Origin: Pseudomonadota bacterium
GTDB taxonomy: Bacteria; Pseudomonadota; Gammaproteobacteria; Burkholderiales; Rhodocyclaceae
Reading direction: 5' to 3'
Length of the DNA stretch: 64,000 bases
Assembly (NCBI GenBank): GCA_026399515.1
Contig: JAPLQT010000054.1
Coordinates: 1-64,000 of the forward strand
The translations under genes were made by a program, and so were the position numbers. Numbering within the stretch: the stretch's first letter is position 1; every line of letters starts with the position of its first letter. The notes beneath the pieces were generated by a model. The model was given only the letters and a program-made list of their open reading frames with translations, had not been told where the DNA came from and searched no databases. Of the stretch, positions 46,135 to 54,619 are shown in pieces.

Positions 46135-48096
46135 ATGCGGCTAAGCACCCCCGGGTTCTATTCTCGGCGTTCACTGAACGAGTGGCTTTATGTCAGCCTC
46201 GTTCTATTCATCTTTGGAAGCTATATTGCGTATTCGCTCGTCGAGGATCATCGTCGAATTGAAACCCGGGAGACGGAACGGCTGACCAATCAGGCCAAGG
46301 TTGTGGCGGAGAACCTCGGCCGCCAGCTGACTTCGACGAACCTGGCGCTGGCAGGCGTCTTAAAGGAGATTCCGGACTGGCGCAAGCCGGGAGGCAACGG
46401 GAAGCAGGCCGGCCAGCACTTGAGAGCCCTGGCTGATGCCATGCCGGGTGTGCTGACGATGCTCATCGTCGACGCGAACGGAACGGTGACCGCCTCCGAC
46501 AAGCCCGAGCTCGTCGGCCGGAACGTTGCGCACCGGGAATACTTCAAGACCGTGAAGCGCCTTCCGAATCCGAACACCCTTTACGTCAGCATCCCCTTCC
46601 TGACGTCCCGGGGCAATTTCACCATGAACCTGGTCCGTTTGATTCCCGGACCCGATGGCCGCTTCGACGGCGTCGTGGTGGCCTCACTGGATCCCGACGA
46701 GTTCAATATCCTGCTTAACTCCGTCCTCCACACAACGGACATGAACGCATCCCTGATTCACGGCGACGGCATGCTGTTCCTGACGGTACCGGACAGAAAA
46801 GGCCTGGTCGGCTTTGATCAGGGAAAACCCAGTTCCTTCTTTACGCGACAGATCAATAGCGATCGGAAGGCGAATGTATTCACCGGTACCAGCTATCCCA
46901 TGGCCGATGAAAGCATGATCGCCATGGTGACGATCCAACCCCCGGAACTGGCTATGGACAAGCCGCTGGTGATCGCCGTCGGGCGGAAATTGCCAGCCGT
47001 CTACGCGGAATGGAAAAGGATGTCCATCCAGAATGGCGGACTATTCGGCGTGGTCACCCTGTTCGCCATCCTGGGTTTGATTTACTACCAGAAACAGTGG
47101 CGTACTCTGGAAGCGGACGTATCTCATCAAAGGATGGCGCTCGAAAAATCGATCGAAGCCTTGCGCGTCAGCGACGAGCACTTCCGCAATCTGACCAAGC
47201 TCACGTCCGACTGGTACTGGGAACAGGACGATCAGTTTCGCTTCGTCCGGCTCCATGGCAAGCTCGATCAAAGAACCAGCATCGCGAACGAAGCGCATGT
47301 GGGGAAAACACGATGGGAAATAGGGGCACTCAATCTGGGTGAAGCCGATTGGGAAAGGCATCGCGCCGTGTTGCAGGCGCATCAGGAGTTCCACGATTTT
47401 GAAATGCAGCGGCGCGACAAGGCGGGCAAGTTGTATTGGGTTTCGATCAGCGGCATGCCGCTTTTCGATGGCCAGGGCCAGTTTCGCGGGTATCAGGGCG
47501 TGGCCCGAGACATCAGTTTGCACAAATCGGCGGAGGAAGAGATCAAGCGCCTGGCGTTCTACGACAGCTTGACGCAACTCCCCAATCGACGGCTATTGAA
47601 CGACCGGCTCGGCCATGCGCTCGCCGCCAGCAAGCGCAGCAAGTGCTTCGGCGCGTTGATGTTCCTCGACCTGGATAACTTCAAGCCGCTCAATGATCTT
47701 CATGGGCATGCGGTCGGCGATTTGCTCTTGATCGAGGTGGCCCGGCGCATAACGGGATGCCTGAGGGAAATGGATACCGTTGGGCGTTTCGGCGGTGACG
47801 AATTCGCGGTGATTGTCGGCGAGCTGGATACCGATCCGGCGACCGCCAAAATCAAGGCGGAGAAGGTTGCCGAGAAAATACATTCAAGCCTGGCGGATCC
47901 CTATGTCTTGATCCACCAGACGGCGGAAAACGGTGATAGCACCGTGACGCATCGTTGCACGGCGAGTATCGGCATCACCCTCTTCAGCGATCACATGGCG
48001 CCTCGGAAGGAAATTCTCAAACAGGCGGACATGGCGATGTATCAGGCAAAAGCGGACGGGCGGAATTTGATTCGCTTCTACGACCCGAATACTTGA
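46135..48096 (+). CDS. Diguanylate cyclase with periplasmic sensor, PAS and GGDEF domains
   Basis: A 653-residue membrane enzyme making cyclic di-GMP. Order: membrane segment ~16-36, periplasmic dCache-type sensor ~40-290 (LTMLIVDANGTVTASDKPEL, HREYFKTVK), second membrane segment ~298-317, PAS/PAC ~345-470 (VSISGMPLFDGQGQFRGYQG), GGDEF domain ~480-650 with DSLTQLPNRRLLNDRL and the intact catalytic VGRFGGDEFAVIVGELD. No EAL domain. It lies between the two paralogous kinase/regulator operons, so it may share their signal; PilZ proteins at 17 and 33 kb are possible receivers. Confidence 0.93.
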   Translation: MRLSTPGFYSRRSLNEWLYVSLVLFIFGSYIAYSLVEDHRRIETRETERLTNQAKVVAENLGRQLTSTNLALAGVLKEIPDWRKPGGNGKQAGQHLRALADAMPGVLTMLIVDANGTVTASDKPELVGRNVAHREYFKTVKRLPNPNTLYVSIPFLTSRGNFTMNLVRLIPGPDGRFDGVVVASLDPDEFNILLNSVLHTTDMNASLIHGDGMLFLTVPDRKGLVGFDQGKPSSFFTRQINSDRKANVFTGTSYPMADESMIAMVTIQPPELAMDKPLVIAVGRKLPAVYAEWKRMSIQNGGLFGVVTLFAILGLIYYQKQWRTLEADVSHQRMALEKSIEALRVSDEHFRNLTKLTSDWYWEQDDQFRFVRLHGKLDQRTSIANEAHVGKTRWEIGALNLGEADWERHRAVLQAHQEFHDFEMQRRDKAGKLYWVSISGMPLFDGQGQFRGYQGVARDISLHKSAEEEIKRLAFYDSLTQLPNRRLLNDRLGHALAASKRSKCFGALMFLDLDNFKPLNDLHGHAVGDLLLIEVARRITGCLREMDTVGRFGGDEFAVIVGELDTDPATAKIKAEKVAEKIHSSLADPYVLIHQTAENGDSTVTHRCTASIGITLFSDHMAPRKEILKQADMAMYQAKADGRNLIRFYDPNT

Positions 48097-48370
48097 ATGG
48101 CCGGTTGTTGGCGTGGAACTAAACCGCTCGCCGCGTTGGAAAGCGCTCCGAACCGTCGATGAAGGCAAGTCGAGACAGAGGTGCATCTATTTCCTATGTT
48201 GAGGAAATGAGGCTGAGACGACTGCCTTGATTCCGATCTTTACCCGTGGGTGACCCTTGTTCAGATAGTCGGAATCATGCCGAATCGGGGTCTAATCGAA
48301 TGTGGGCATAATTTATGCTTATGGTTCGTTCACATGCAGTTTGCCAGACTAACTTCGACTCCATAGAACG

Positions 48371-49765
48371 ATGTTGAATGGAACCACACCGCCAAGATTG
48401 TTCGCGATCATCAGTTTGTCCATGATCATCGTGATGGTCATTGTGACCGGATTGACTCAAGCCTTATTTTTCCGTCAATCGATCATCGATCGTGAATCGG
48501 TGATGGTAATGGATATGGCGAACGCGCTGGCACTCGAACATTTGGTATCTGTCTCCAATATGGAGAACTACGCCGGCATCGAAGCGACAGACCGTTTCGA
48601 GCAGGGCTTCGGACCGTTGATGCAGCTATCTGGAACGCAGCAAATCAGGGTTTTCAATCGTAACTTCACCATCGTCTGGGCCAATGATCCGGCGCTGGTC
48701 GGGACAAAACGTACCTCTCACATGAATGATTTGACAAGGGCGATGCAGGGAGAGGTTCGTGCAGTGTTCGACTCGGAACAAAACAGTCTCGACGTTTCCG
48801 CTCAGAGGCCCGCAACACCTGAGTCGATCGAAATCTATGCACCAATTTATCAGGCGAAAACAGGCACGGCAAGTCCGGAGGTCATGGGCGTACTGTCGCT
48901 GTCCCGTTCCCCTTTGGAGCTGAATAATACTATTCGCAAGGGCCGGTATCTCCTTTGGATGGTCATCGGTATCGGCGGAGCGCTCCTGTTTGCAGCGCTC
49001 TACAAGCTATTTGTTCTTGTTTATAGCCGCCAGAAAATAGCCGAATTGCAGTTCACCAAACTGACCACGGAACACAACCAGATAGTGCAACTGGAAAAGC
49101 TGTCCGCCATGGGAGAAATCGTCAGTGAAATTGCGCATCAGATCAACAACCCGTTGGTTGGAGTAATCAATCTCAGCCAGGTTGCCGAACGTGATCCTGA
49201 AATCTCCGCGAAGACGCGGCGTTTGCTTACCGCGATCCAAAAGTCAGGCATCGAGTGTAGCGATTTTGTTCAACGGCTCCTCCGACTCAATCAGGCTGCC
49301 CGCTCCGAGCCGCAATCCGTCCATTTGAATGATCTGGTGCGCGACACCATCACCTTTTTCCATCAAACTATCGGGAAAAATCACACCGTGACATTTACTG
49401 AGTCGGACGACAATGTGACGATCACCGTCGACCCGGTATTGATTCGTCATGCATTGTTCAACTTTATCCACAACGCGATTCTCGCTGCGCCTGACAAACC
49501 GGTGGCGATAGCGTTTGTTTCTGAAAAGCACGAGGGTGTATCCGGTTACCTGTTGTCCGTCACCGATATGGGCGGGGGTTTCAGCGAAGAAGTGGCGAAG
49601 AGATTGTTCAAACCGTTCTTTACTACTCGATTAGGGGGTACGGGGCTTGGCCTTGCGGTTGCACAACTGATTGCAATGAAACATGGAGGAGTAGCACGTG
49701 CGGAAAACCTATCTGGCCGCGGGGCGCGCTTTAGCATTTGGCTTCCATCCGTGGTGAACTCATGA
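48371..49765 (+). CDS. Membrane sensor histidine kinase, paralogue of 44399-45811
   Basis: A 464-residue kinase. Membrane segments at ~14-33 (AIISLSMIIVMVIVTGLTQA) and ~195-216, periplasmic sensor between them (FNRNFTIVWANDPALVGTKR), kinase His in SEIAHQINNPLVGVINLSQV, N box NFIHNAILAAP and G box GGTGLGLAVA. Membrane-proximal FFRQSIIDRESVMV matches FYRQAIIDRESVLV in the paralogue. The stop overlaps the regulator ATG (ATGA). No clear ribosome binding site was seen before ATG 48371. Confidence 0.9.
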   Translation: MLNGTTPPRLFAIISLSMIIVMVIVTGLTQALFFRQSIIDRESVMVMDMANALALEHLVSVSNMENYAGIEATDRFEQGFGPLMQLSGTQQIRVFNRNFTIVWANDPALVGTKRTSHMNDLTRAMQGEVRAVFDSEQNSLDVSAQRPATPESIEIYAPIYQAKTGTASPEVMGVLSLSRSPLELNNTIRKGRYLLWMVIGIGGALLFAALYKLFVLVYSRQKIAELQFTKLTTEHNQIVQLEKLSAMGEIVSEIAHQINNPLVGVINLSQVAERDPEISAKTRRLLTAIQKSGIECSDFVQRLLRLNQAARSEPQSVHLNDLVRDTITFFHQTIGKNHTVTFTESDDNVTITVDPVLIRHALFNFIHNAILAAPDKPVAIAFVSEKHEGVSGYLLSVTDMGGGFSEEVAKRLFKPFFTTRLGGTGLGLAVAQLIAMKHGGVARAENLSGRGARFSIWLPSVVNS

Positions 49766-51141
49766 AAACAAGAATATTGCTGGTTGACGACGAAGCCTCG
49801 GCGCGACTCTTGTTTGAGGAATTGTTCTATGACAAACCCATCGAGCTCGTTACCGCGGTCAATGTAGCCGAGGCTCGTCAGGCATTTCATTCGGCCGACT
49901 TCAATCTCGCGATTCTCGATCAACGGTTGCCGGACGGCAATGGCCTCAGCCTCTTCGCCGAGATGCGCAGGGAGCGGCCAAGACAGTTGGCCCTCCTGAT
50001 TACCGGCCACGCCGAAGTACGCGACGCGGTACGCGCCGTGCGTGAAGGGCTATTCGACTATTTGACGAAACCTTTCAACAATCTTGAGGAGCTCGAGGCG
50101 GTAATAGACAAGGCGCTGGAAATGGATCAGGCCTTTCGCGAGATCGCCAAACTGCGTCGAACTTTGGAAGACGAAAAGCAGGGCAATGTTCCCCCCATCG
50201 TCGTTGGGCGTTCGGCCGCCATGGCAAGATTGCTGCATCAAGTAGAGCAAGCCGGGCCGCTCGATACGAACGTAGTCATTGAAGGAGAGAGTGGGTCAGG
50301 CAAGGAAGTGATCGTCAGACAACTCCACGCCGTCAATGAACGCTCAAAGAAATCGCTGGTTGAAGTTAATTGCGGCGCTCTTTCGGAGTCGCTTTTGGAG
50401 GCTGCCCTATTTGGATTTGAAAAAGGCGCATTTACTGGCGCGAATAAGACGACTGCGGGCTATTTCGAGGAGGCCGATGGTGGCACCTTGTTTCTGGACG
50501 AAATCACGGACATGAGTCCCAAGCTTCAGGTTAGTCTGTTGCGAGTTCTCCAGGAGCGTACCTTTGCCAGGATTGGAAGCACCGTGCAACGCGCCACCGA
50601 TTTCCGTTTGATTTGTGCGACGAACAAGTCGTTGGAAACGGAAACGAAAGAGGGGCGTTTCCGCGAGGATCTCTTCTACCGCATCAACGTCGTGACGATT
50701 CAAGTTCCTCCTCTACGTAAGCGGCAGAAAGACATAATGCCGTTGGCGTGGTCTTTCCTCGATCACTTCAACCGCAAATTCGGCAGGGACATCGGTCCCT
50801 TCACGCCGGATGCGATTGCGGCACTGGAGGGTGCATACTGGGCAGGCAATGTGCGCGAATTGCAGAATGTCGTGGAGCGTGCCGTGGTCATCAAGGCTGG
50901 GGGACCGATCAACTCGGAAGATTTGGGGATGTCCAATACCGATGACAGGACAATCGACAAAGTTGCGCAGCCCGCAACTCCCCTGCGCTTTCGGATAGCG
51001 CGAGAGCGATTCGAACTTGAGTATTTCGAAAATCTTCTGAAAATTTCCGGTGGCAACGTCTCCGAAGTCGCCCGCTTATCCGGCATAACCCGCCAAAATC
51101 TCTACCCTTACTTCAACCGCCTGGGTGTCTTAAAAAAATAG
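49762..51141 (+). CDS. NtrC-family sigma-54-dependent response regulator
   Basis: A 459-residue regulator. Receiver with LLVDDEASARLLF, phospho-Asp in NLAILDQRLPDGNG and Lys in YLTKPF. AAA+ domain with GESGSGKE, the standard sigma-54 loop GAFTGA and GGTLFLDEITDM. Fis-type helix-turn-helix NVSEVARLSGITRQNLYPYF at the end. Partner of the overlapping kinase. A candidate activator site begins on the base after its stop codon, and a sigma-54 promoter lies 94 bp on, so the porin operon downstream is the likely target. Confidence 0.94.
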   Translation: MKTRILLVDDEASARLLFEELFYDKPIELVTAVNVAEARQAFHSADFNLAILDQRLPDGNGLSLFAEMRRERPRQLALLITGHAEVRDAVRAVREGLFDYLTKPFNNLEELEAVIDKALEMDQAFREIAKLRRTLEDEKQGNVPPIVVGRSAAMARLLHQVEQAGPLDTNVVIEGESGSGKEVIVRQLHAVNERSKKSLVEVNCGALSESLLEAALFGFEKGAFTGANKTTAGYFEEADGGTLFLDEITDMSPKLQVSLLRVLQERTFARIGSTVQRATDFRLICATNKSLETETKEGRFREDLFYRINVVTIQVPPLRKRQKDIMPLAWSFLDHFNRKFGRDIGPFTPDAIAALEGAYWAGNVRELQNVVERAVVIKAGGPINSEDLGMSNTDDRTIDKVAQPATPLRFRIARERFELEYFENLLKISGGNVSEVARLSGITRQNLYPYFNRLGVLKK

Positions 51142-51153
51142 AGACACCTGTCG
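51142..51153. promoter_or_regulatory. Candidate activator site (UAS) for the porin promoter
   Basis: AGACACCTGTCG, the complement-strand form of the motif at 40663-40674. With the preceding GGTGTCT it forms an inverted repeat of GGTGTCT and AGACACC 11 bp apart. It starts directly after the regulator's TAG. Confidence 0.6.
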
Positions 51154-51239
51154 TTGTTTTCATTCAGTTTATTCCCGGCGGCTGTTGCTGCTCTTCATTA
51201 ACACCATATTTCCTAACAACAATTCCGTCAGTGCCCGGT

Positions 51240-51255
51240 TGGTACAAGGCTTGCT
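51240..51255 (+). promoter_or_regulatory. Sigma-54 (-24/-12) promoter of the porin operon
   Basis: TGGTACAAGGCTTGCT matches 14 of 16 consensus positions, with GG and GC ten bases apart. It lies about 85 bp before the porin start codon and 94 bp after the candidate activator site. Confidence 0.75.
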
Positions 51256-51338
51256 GATTGCTCTGGTGAGTTTATGCCTTTGAGTGACGCGCGGCAGACG
51301 TTACCTGACTGATTTCGACTGTTATTGGAGATGTGAAA

Positions 51339-52664
51339 ATGAAGAAGTATCGTGTAGCGATGGTGTTGGGAGCAATGCTTGTTCCCACTTTGGCGATGGC
51401 CCAACAAGCGCCGACAGGCGCGTCGGCATCGCGTCTGGATGCGCTCTTTGCTCAAGTCGAAGCGCTGAAAGCCGAAATCGCCAGCCTCAAGGCGGCGCAA
51501 AGCGCCCCGACTGCCGCAGCCTCGCAATCTTCGGGGACCTCGGACTCCGACAAGAAGAATACCGTCAAGATCGGCACCAATGGCGAAGTGACGCTGTATG
51601 GGCGCATCATGGCGCAAGCAGAGAATGTGAAGGTCTCGAACAACGCGGTGGCGGCGGAGAATCTTACGAAGAATCGCGTCAGTGCCCATAACTCCAATAT
51701 CGGATTCAAAGGAAATCTCGACGTGGGCAGCGGCAACGCGGTGTTCTTCCAGATTGAACAAAGAGCTCCGATTGACGGCACGGCCGACAGCACATTCGCC
51801 AACCGGAATTCCGGGGTGGGGTTCAAGGGCCCGTGGGGGACGATGCTGGTGGGCCGGTGGAACACGCCCTACAAGGACCAGACGATCAAGGTTGACCCCT
51901 TCAATGAAACGACACTTGCGGCCAATACATTTGTCATGGGACAGGTGTCGCAACGCGGCGACGACGACATATTCCACGCACGCCAGAAGAATGTGATCCA
52001 GTACTGGACGCCCAAAGTCAACGGCTTCAGCGGCAAGGTTCATTTCACCGCCAACGAAGGCAAGACCCTCACCACCAATCCCTACACCATGTCGCTGGCG
52101 CTCGACTACGACCAAGGGCCGCTGTTCGCTTTGTTCGGCTATGAGACCCACAAGGATTCCGGCGACCTTACCGCCGGCGCGACCGGCTTGGACAAGGGCA
52201 CGCATGTGGGCGGCGGCTACCGCTTTGGCGGCACGACGGTCAGCGCGATCTGGGAAAGACTCTCGTTCCATGCGGATCGGTTCGGCGCCACGGCAGCTGC
52301 GGACATGAGCCGCAACGCCTGGTTCCTCGGCGCCAGCCACAAGTTCAATCAGGTCGTGCTGCGCGGTGGTTACGGCGTTGCCGGTGACCAGACCGGAATA
52401 AACACTTTGGCCGGGGGCAACAAGGACACAGGCGCAAAGGGATTCTATGCGATGGTCGGCTACGCGCTTACGGGCTTCAAGTCGCTGGATAAGACCGAGG
52501 TCTTCGCCCAATACGTACGCCTTAACAATGACAAGAATGCCTCATACGTGGTGACCAATAACGACGGCCCCAATGGCGGTCTTGACATGGTCAAGTCCGG
52601 AGCGGGGCGTTGGGCGGGTGCCACCTACAGCGGTGTAACGCTCGGCGTGATGACCTATTTCTAG
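51339..52664 (+). CDS. Gram-negative general porin (OmpC/Porin_4 type)
   Basis: A 441-residue outer-membrane trimeric-porin-like protein. Signal peptide MKKYRVAMVLGAMLVPTLAMA. An N-terminal helical or coiled stretch (ALFAQVEALKAEIASLKAAQ) precedes the barrel, which starts TLYGRIMAQAENVKV and contains the betaproteobacterial porin segments GFKGNLDVGSGNAVFFQIEQ and GPWGTMLVGRWNTPYKD. It ends with GVMTYF and a terminal Phe. GGAG lies eight bases before ATG 51339. It is the first gene after the sigma-54 promoter and probably lets the inducing substrate into the periplasm. Confidence 0.9.
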   Translation: MKKYRVAMVLGAMLVPTLAMAQQAPTGASASRLDALFAQVEALKAEIASLKAAQSAPTAAASQSSGTSDSDKKNTVKIGTNGEVTLYGRIMAQAENVKVSNNAVAAENLTKNRVSAHNSNIGFKGNLDVGSGNAVFFQIEQRAPIDGTADSTFANRNSGVGFKGPWGTMLVGRWNTPYKDQTIKVDPFNETTLAANTFVMGQVSQRGDDDIFHARQKNVIQYWTPKVNGFSGKVHFTANEGKTLTTNPYTMSLALDYDQGPLFALFGYETHKDSGDLTAGATGLDKGTHVGGGYRFGGTTVSAIWERLSFHADRFGATAAADMSRNAWFLGASHKFNQVVLRGGYGVAGDQTGINTLAGGNKDTGAKGFYAMVGYALTGFKSLDKTEVFAQYVRLNNDKNASYVVTNNDGPNGGLDMVKSGAGRWAGATYSGVTLGVMTYF

Positions 52665-52775
52665 CAGTTAAGCCCAGCGACTTTGACTATTCTCAAAAAT
52701 ACGCTGGGCAATGCGGCGTATATTGTTTCCGGTGAATCAGGCATAGTTACATCAACACTACTAAGGAAGCTTATC

Positions 52776-54092
52776 ATGAAGAAGACAGCATTGTTTCTGA
52801 GTCTGGCGGTTATCGGCATGGGATCGGCCTTCGCGGCCGACCCTGCGAAGATCAACTGGTCGAAGGTTCCCACAGTGACCGTTCCGCTGTTCTACCCCGG
52901 CCAATCCACCTATGAGTGGTTGCGTAGCGACGACCACAAGGGCGCGGCGAAGGAGGTGAAGCGCGGCGATGCCTGCACCTCCTGCCATGACGAAAAGGAT
53001 GTCGAGAAGGATATGGGCAACAAGATCGTCAAAGGCGGACGGCTGGAGCCGATGCCGGTACCCGGTAAATCGGGCTACAAGGATCTCAAAGTGCAGGCCG
53101 CTTACGACGCCAGCAATGCCTATCTGCGCTTCCAGTGGAAAACCGACAACGCATACTCCGGCACGGAACACCAGTATCTGCGTTTCGATGGCAAGGAATG
53201 GAAAGTCTGGGGCTACCCAAAGTTGGACAAACCCGTGCATGAAGGCAAGCAACCCGGCATCTACGAAGACCGCATGTCGATCATGCTCGACGATGGCAAA
53301 GTGGGCGGTTTTGCCAAGCAGGGTTGTTGGCTGACCTGCCACGACGGCCAGCGCGACAGCCGTAATCAATTCACCAAGGAAGAAGTCGCCGCCAACGCGC
53401 TGTTGACGGCGATCAAGAAGGGCGACGTGCGCAAGTATCTTCCCGAAACCCGCACCGATCCGTCGGACTGGAAGACTGGCAAGACGGTTGAGGAAATCGC
53501 CAAGCTCAAGGCAGCAGGCTACTTTGTCGACCTCATCCAGTGGCGCGCGCATCGCAGCTATGCGGTCGGCATGGCCGATGACGGCTACGTGCTTGAATGG
53601 CGGTTGAGCGATGCCGGCAAGGACATGTTCGGCGGCAACGCCGACGCCAAGACTCATGAGCCGAAATTCATGTGGGATGAGAAGAAGGTCGGCTACAAAT
53701 CGATCAAGGCGCTGGATCTGCACAAAGGGGGAGACCATTTCCTGATCCGCGAGAAGAACGCGGTGCCATTTGACCCGAGCGCCGGCTGGAAGGAAGGCGA
53801 CATGATTCCCGACTATATCGTCAGCCGGGAAGACGCCAAGGGTTCGGCCGCCGACAACAACGCCATCGCCAGTTGGAAGGACGGCATGTGGACCGTGGTA
53901 ATGATACGCCCGCTGGGCCTCACCAACGACGACGACAAGAGTCTGAAGGAAGGCGGCGTGTATAACATCGGCTTTGCGGTGCATGACGATAACATCACCA
54001 CACGGGGCCACCATGTGTCCTTCGCGAGAACGCTGGGCCTCGGCGTCAAGAAGGGCAGCAAGGTCGACATCAACGCCGTCAAGCTACCGTAA
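52776..54092 (+). CDS. Exported heme protein with ethylbenzene-dehydrogenase-type (EB_dh) domain
   Basis: A 438-residue periplasmic protein. Signal peptide MKKTALFLSLAVIGMGSAFA. A CxxCH heme site is at residue ~67 (GDACTSCHDEKD), followed by a DOMON-like EB_dh fold (VQAAYDASNAYLRFQWKTDN, DRMSIMLDDGKVGGF). A second possible heme site has unusual spacing, GCWLTCHDGQ (CxxxCH), near residue 190. EB_dh domains bind b-type heme in the gamma subunits of ethylbenzene, selenate and chlorate-type enzymes, but no molybdenum subunit is nearby. It is probably an electron carrier co-expressed with the porin. Confidence 0.82.
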   Translation: MKKTALFLSLAVIGMGSAFAADPAKINWSKVPTVTVPLFYPGQSTYEWLRSDDHKGAAKEVKRGDACTSCHDEKDVEKDMGNKIVKGGRLEPMPVPGKSGYKDLKVQAAYDASNAYLRFQWKTDNAYSGTEHQYLRFDGKEWKVWGYPKLDKPVHEGKQPGIYEDRMSIMLDDGKVGGFAKQGCWLTCHDGQRDSRNQFTKEEVAANALLTAIKKGDVRKYLPETRTDPSDWKTGKTVEEIAKLKAAGYFVDLIQWRAHRSYAVGMADDGYVLEWRLSDAGKDMFGGNADAKTHEPKFMWDEKKVGYKSIKALDLHKGGDHFLIREKNAVPFDPSAGWKEGDMIPDYIVSREDAKGSAADNNAIASWKDGMWTVVMIRPLGLTNDDDKSLKEGGVYNIGFAVHDDNITTRGHHVSFARTLGLGVKKGSKVDINAVKLP

Positions 54093-54299
54093 TCGAGCAT
54101 CGCTTCAAGCATGGCGCTACATGCGCGCCTCAATCGCCGGCCGCCCCGAGAATATCGGGGCGTGTTTCCCGGCGACTCCTGTCGGAGGTTGCAGCCGTTG
54201 GTGACAACCAAGCCTATGCCGACTTCACGGCGGCTACCGTCATTCGTCACCATAGGCGGTGTATTTGTCGGCTCGTTAACCATCGATCGCAGGTCAACA

Positions 54300-54470
54300 A
54301 TTCGACGCCGCGCCAGGCTCCCGACCCCGTCAGTTTGCGCGCAGTCTCTTTGATCTCATTGCCGCGCTCGCCTTCCAGCAGGATGGTGGCCATGCGCTCG
54401 CCGCCATCTGCCAGGAAGAGCGTCGATGAAGCCGGTATCGCGCTCCACGACGGCGCCGAAACTCCACTAG
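54300..54470 (-). pseudogene. Remnant of an unrecognised gene sharing a motif with 61163-61260
   Basis: Read on the minus strand it gives GGERMATILLEGERG, then EIKETARKLTGSGAWRGVE. The segment KETARKL, spacer, AWRGVE recurs in the remnant after the fumarylacetoacetate-hydrolase-like gene at 61.2 kb. Upstream sequence (GAVVERDTGFIDAL) continues in another frame, so a frameshift is also present. I do not recognise the family. Confidence 0.5.
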
Positions 54471-54490
54471 TGGACGTCGGCTTACGGTTC

Positions 54491-54572
54491 TATGCACTCA
54501 GGCCGCCACCAGATCCGTCTGCGTAGCGCTACATCATATTCTTGCCTGTGCAAATAACCACCGAGCCTCCTG
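54491..54572 (-). pseudogene. Truncated copy of the zinc-ribbon gene at 58063-58314
   Basis: About 26 codons match the 3' end of the small Cys-rich gene: VVICTGKNMM, stop, RYADGSGGGLSA, stop, compared with VVICTAKNMMWRYADGSGGG there. The Trp codon TGG has become TAG. The 5' part is absent. A dead partial duplication. Confidence 0.75.
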
Positions 54573-54619
54573 CGCGCTGTGGATCCACGCCAATCGAATT
54601 CGCTAAGTTTCATTCGGAG

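Larger units (their letters stand above)
54093..54619. other. Gene-fragment patch, about 530 bp without an intact gene
   Basis: Contains two minus-strand gene remnants (54300-54470 and 54491-54572, listed separately). The first 200 bp after the EB_dh gene hold only a short possible hairpin (CGCCCCGATATTCTCGGGGCGG at about 54143-54163), a possible terminator without a T tract. Confidence 0.6.

Noticed and set aside
52761-54014. Open frame of 417 codons on the minus strand
   Set aside because: Antisense to the EB_dh heme protein, which has a signal peptide and heme motif on the plus strand.
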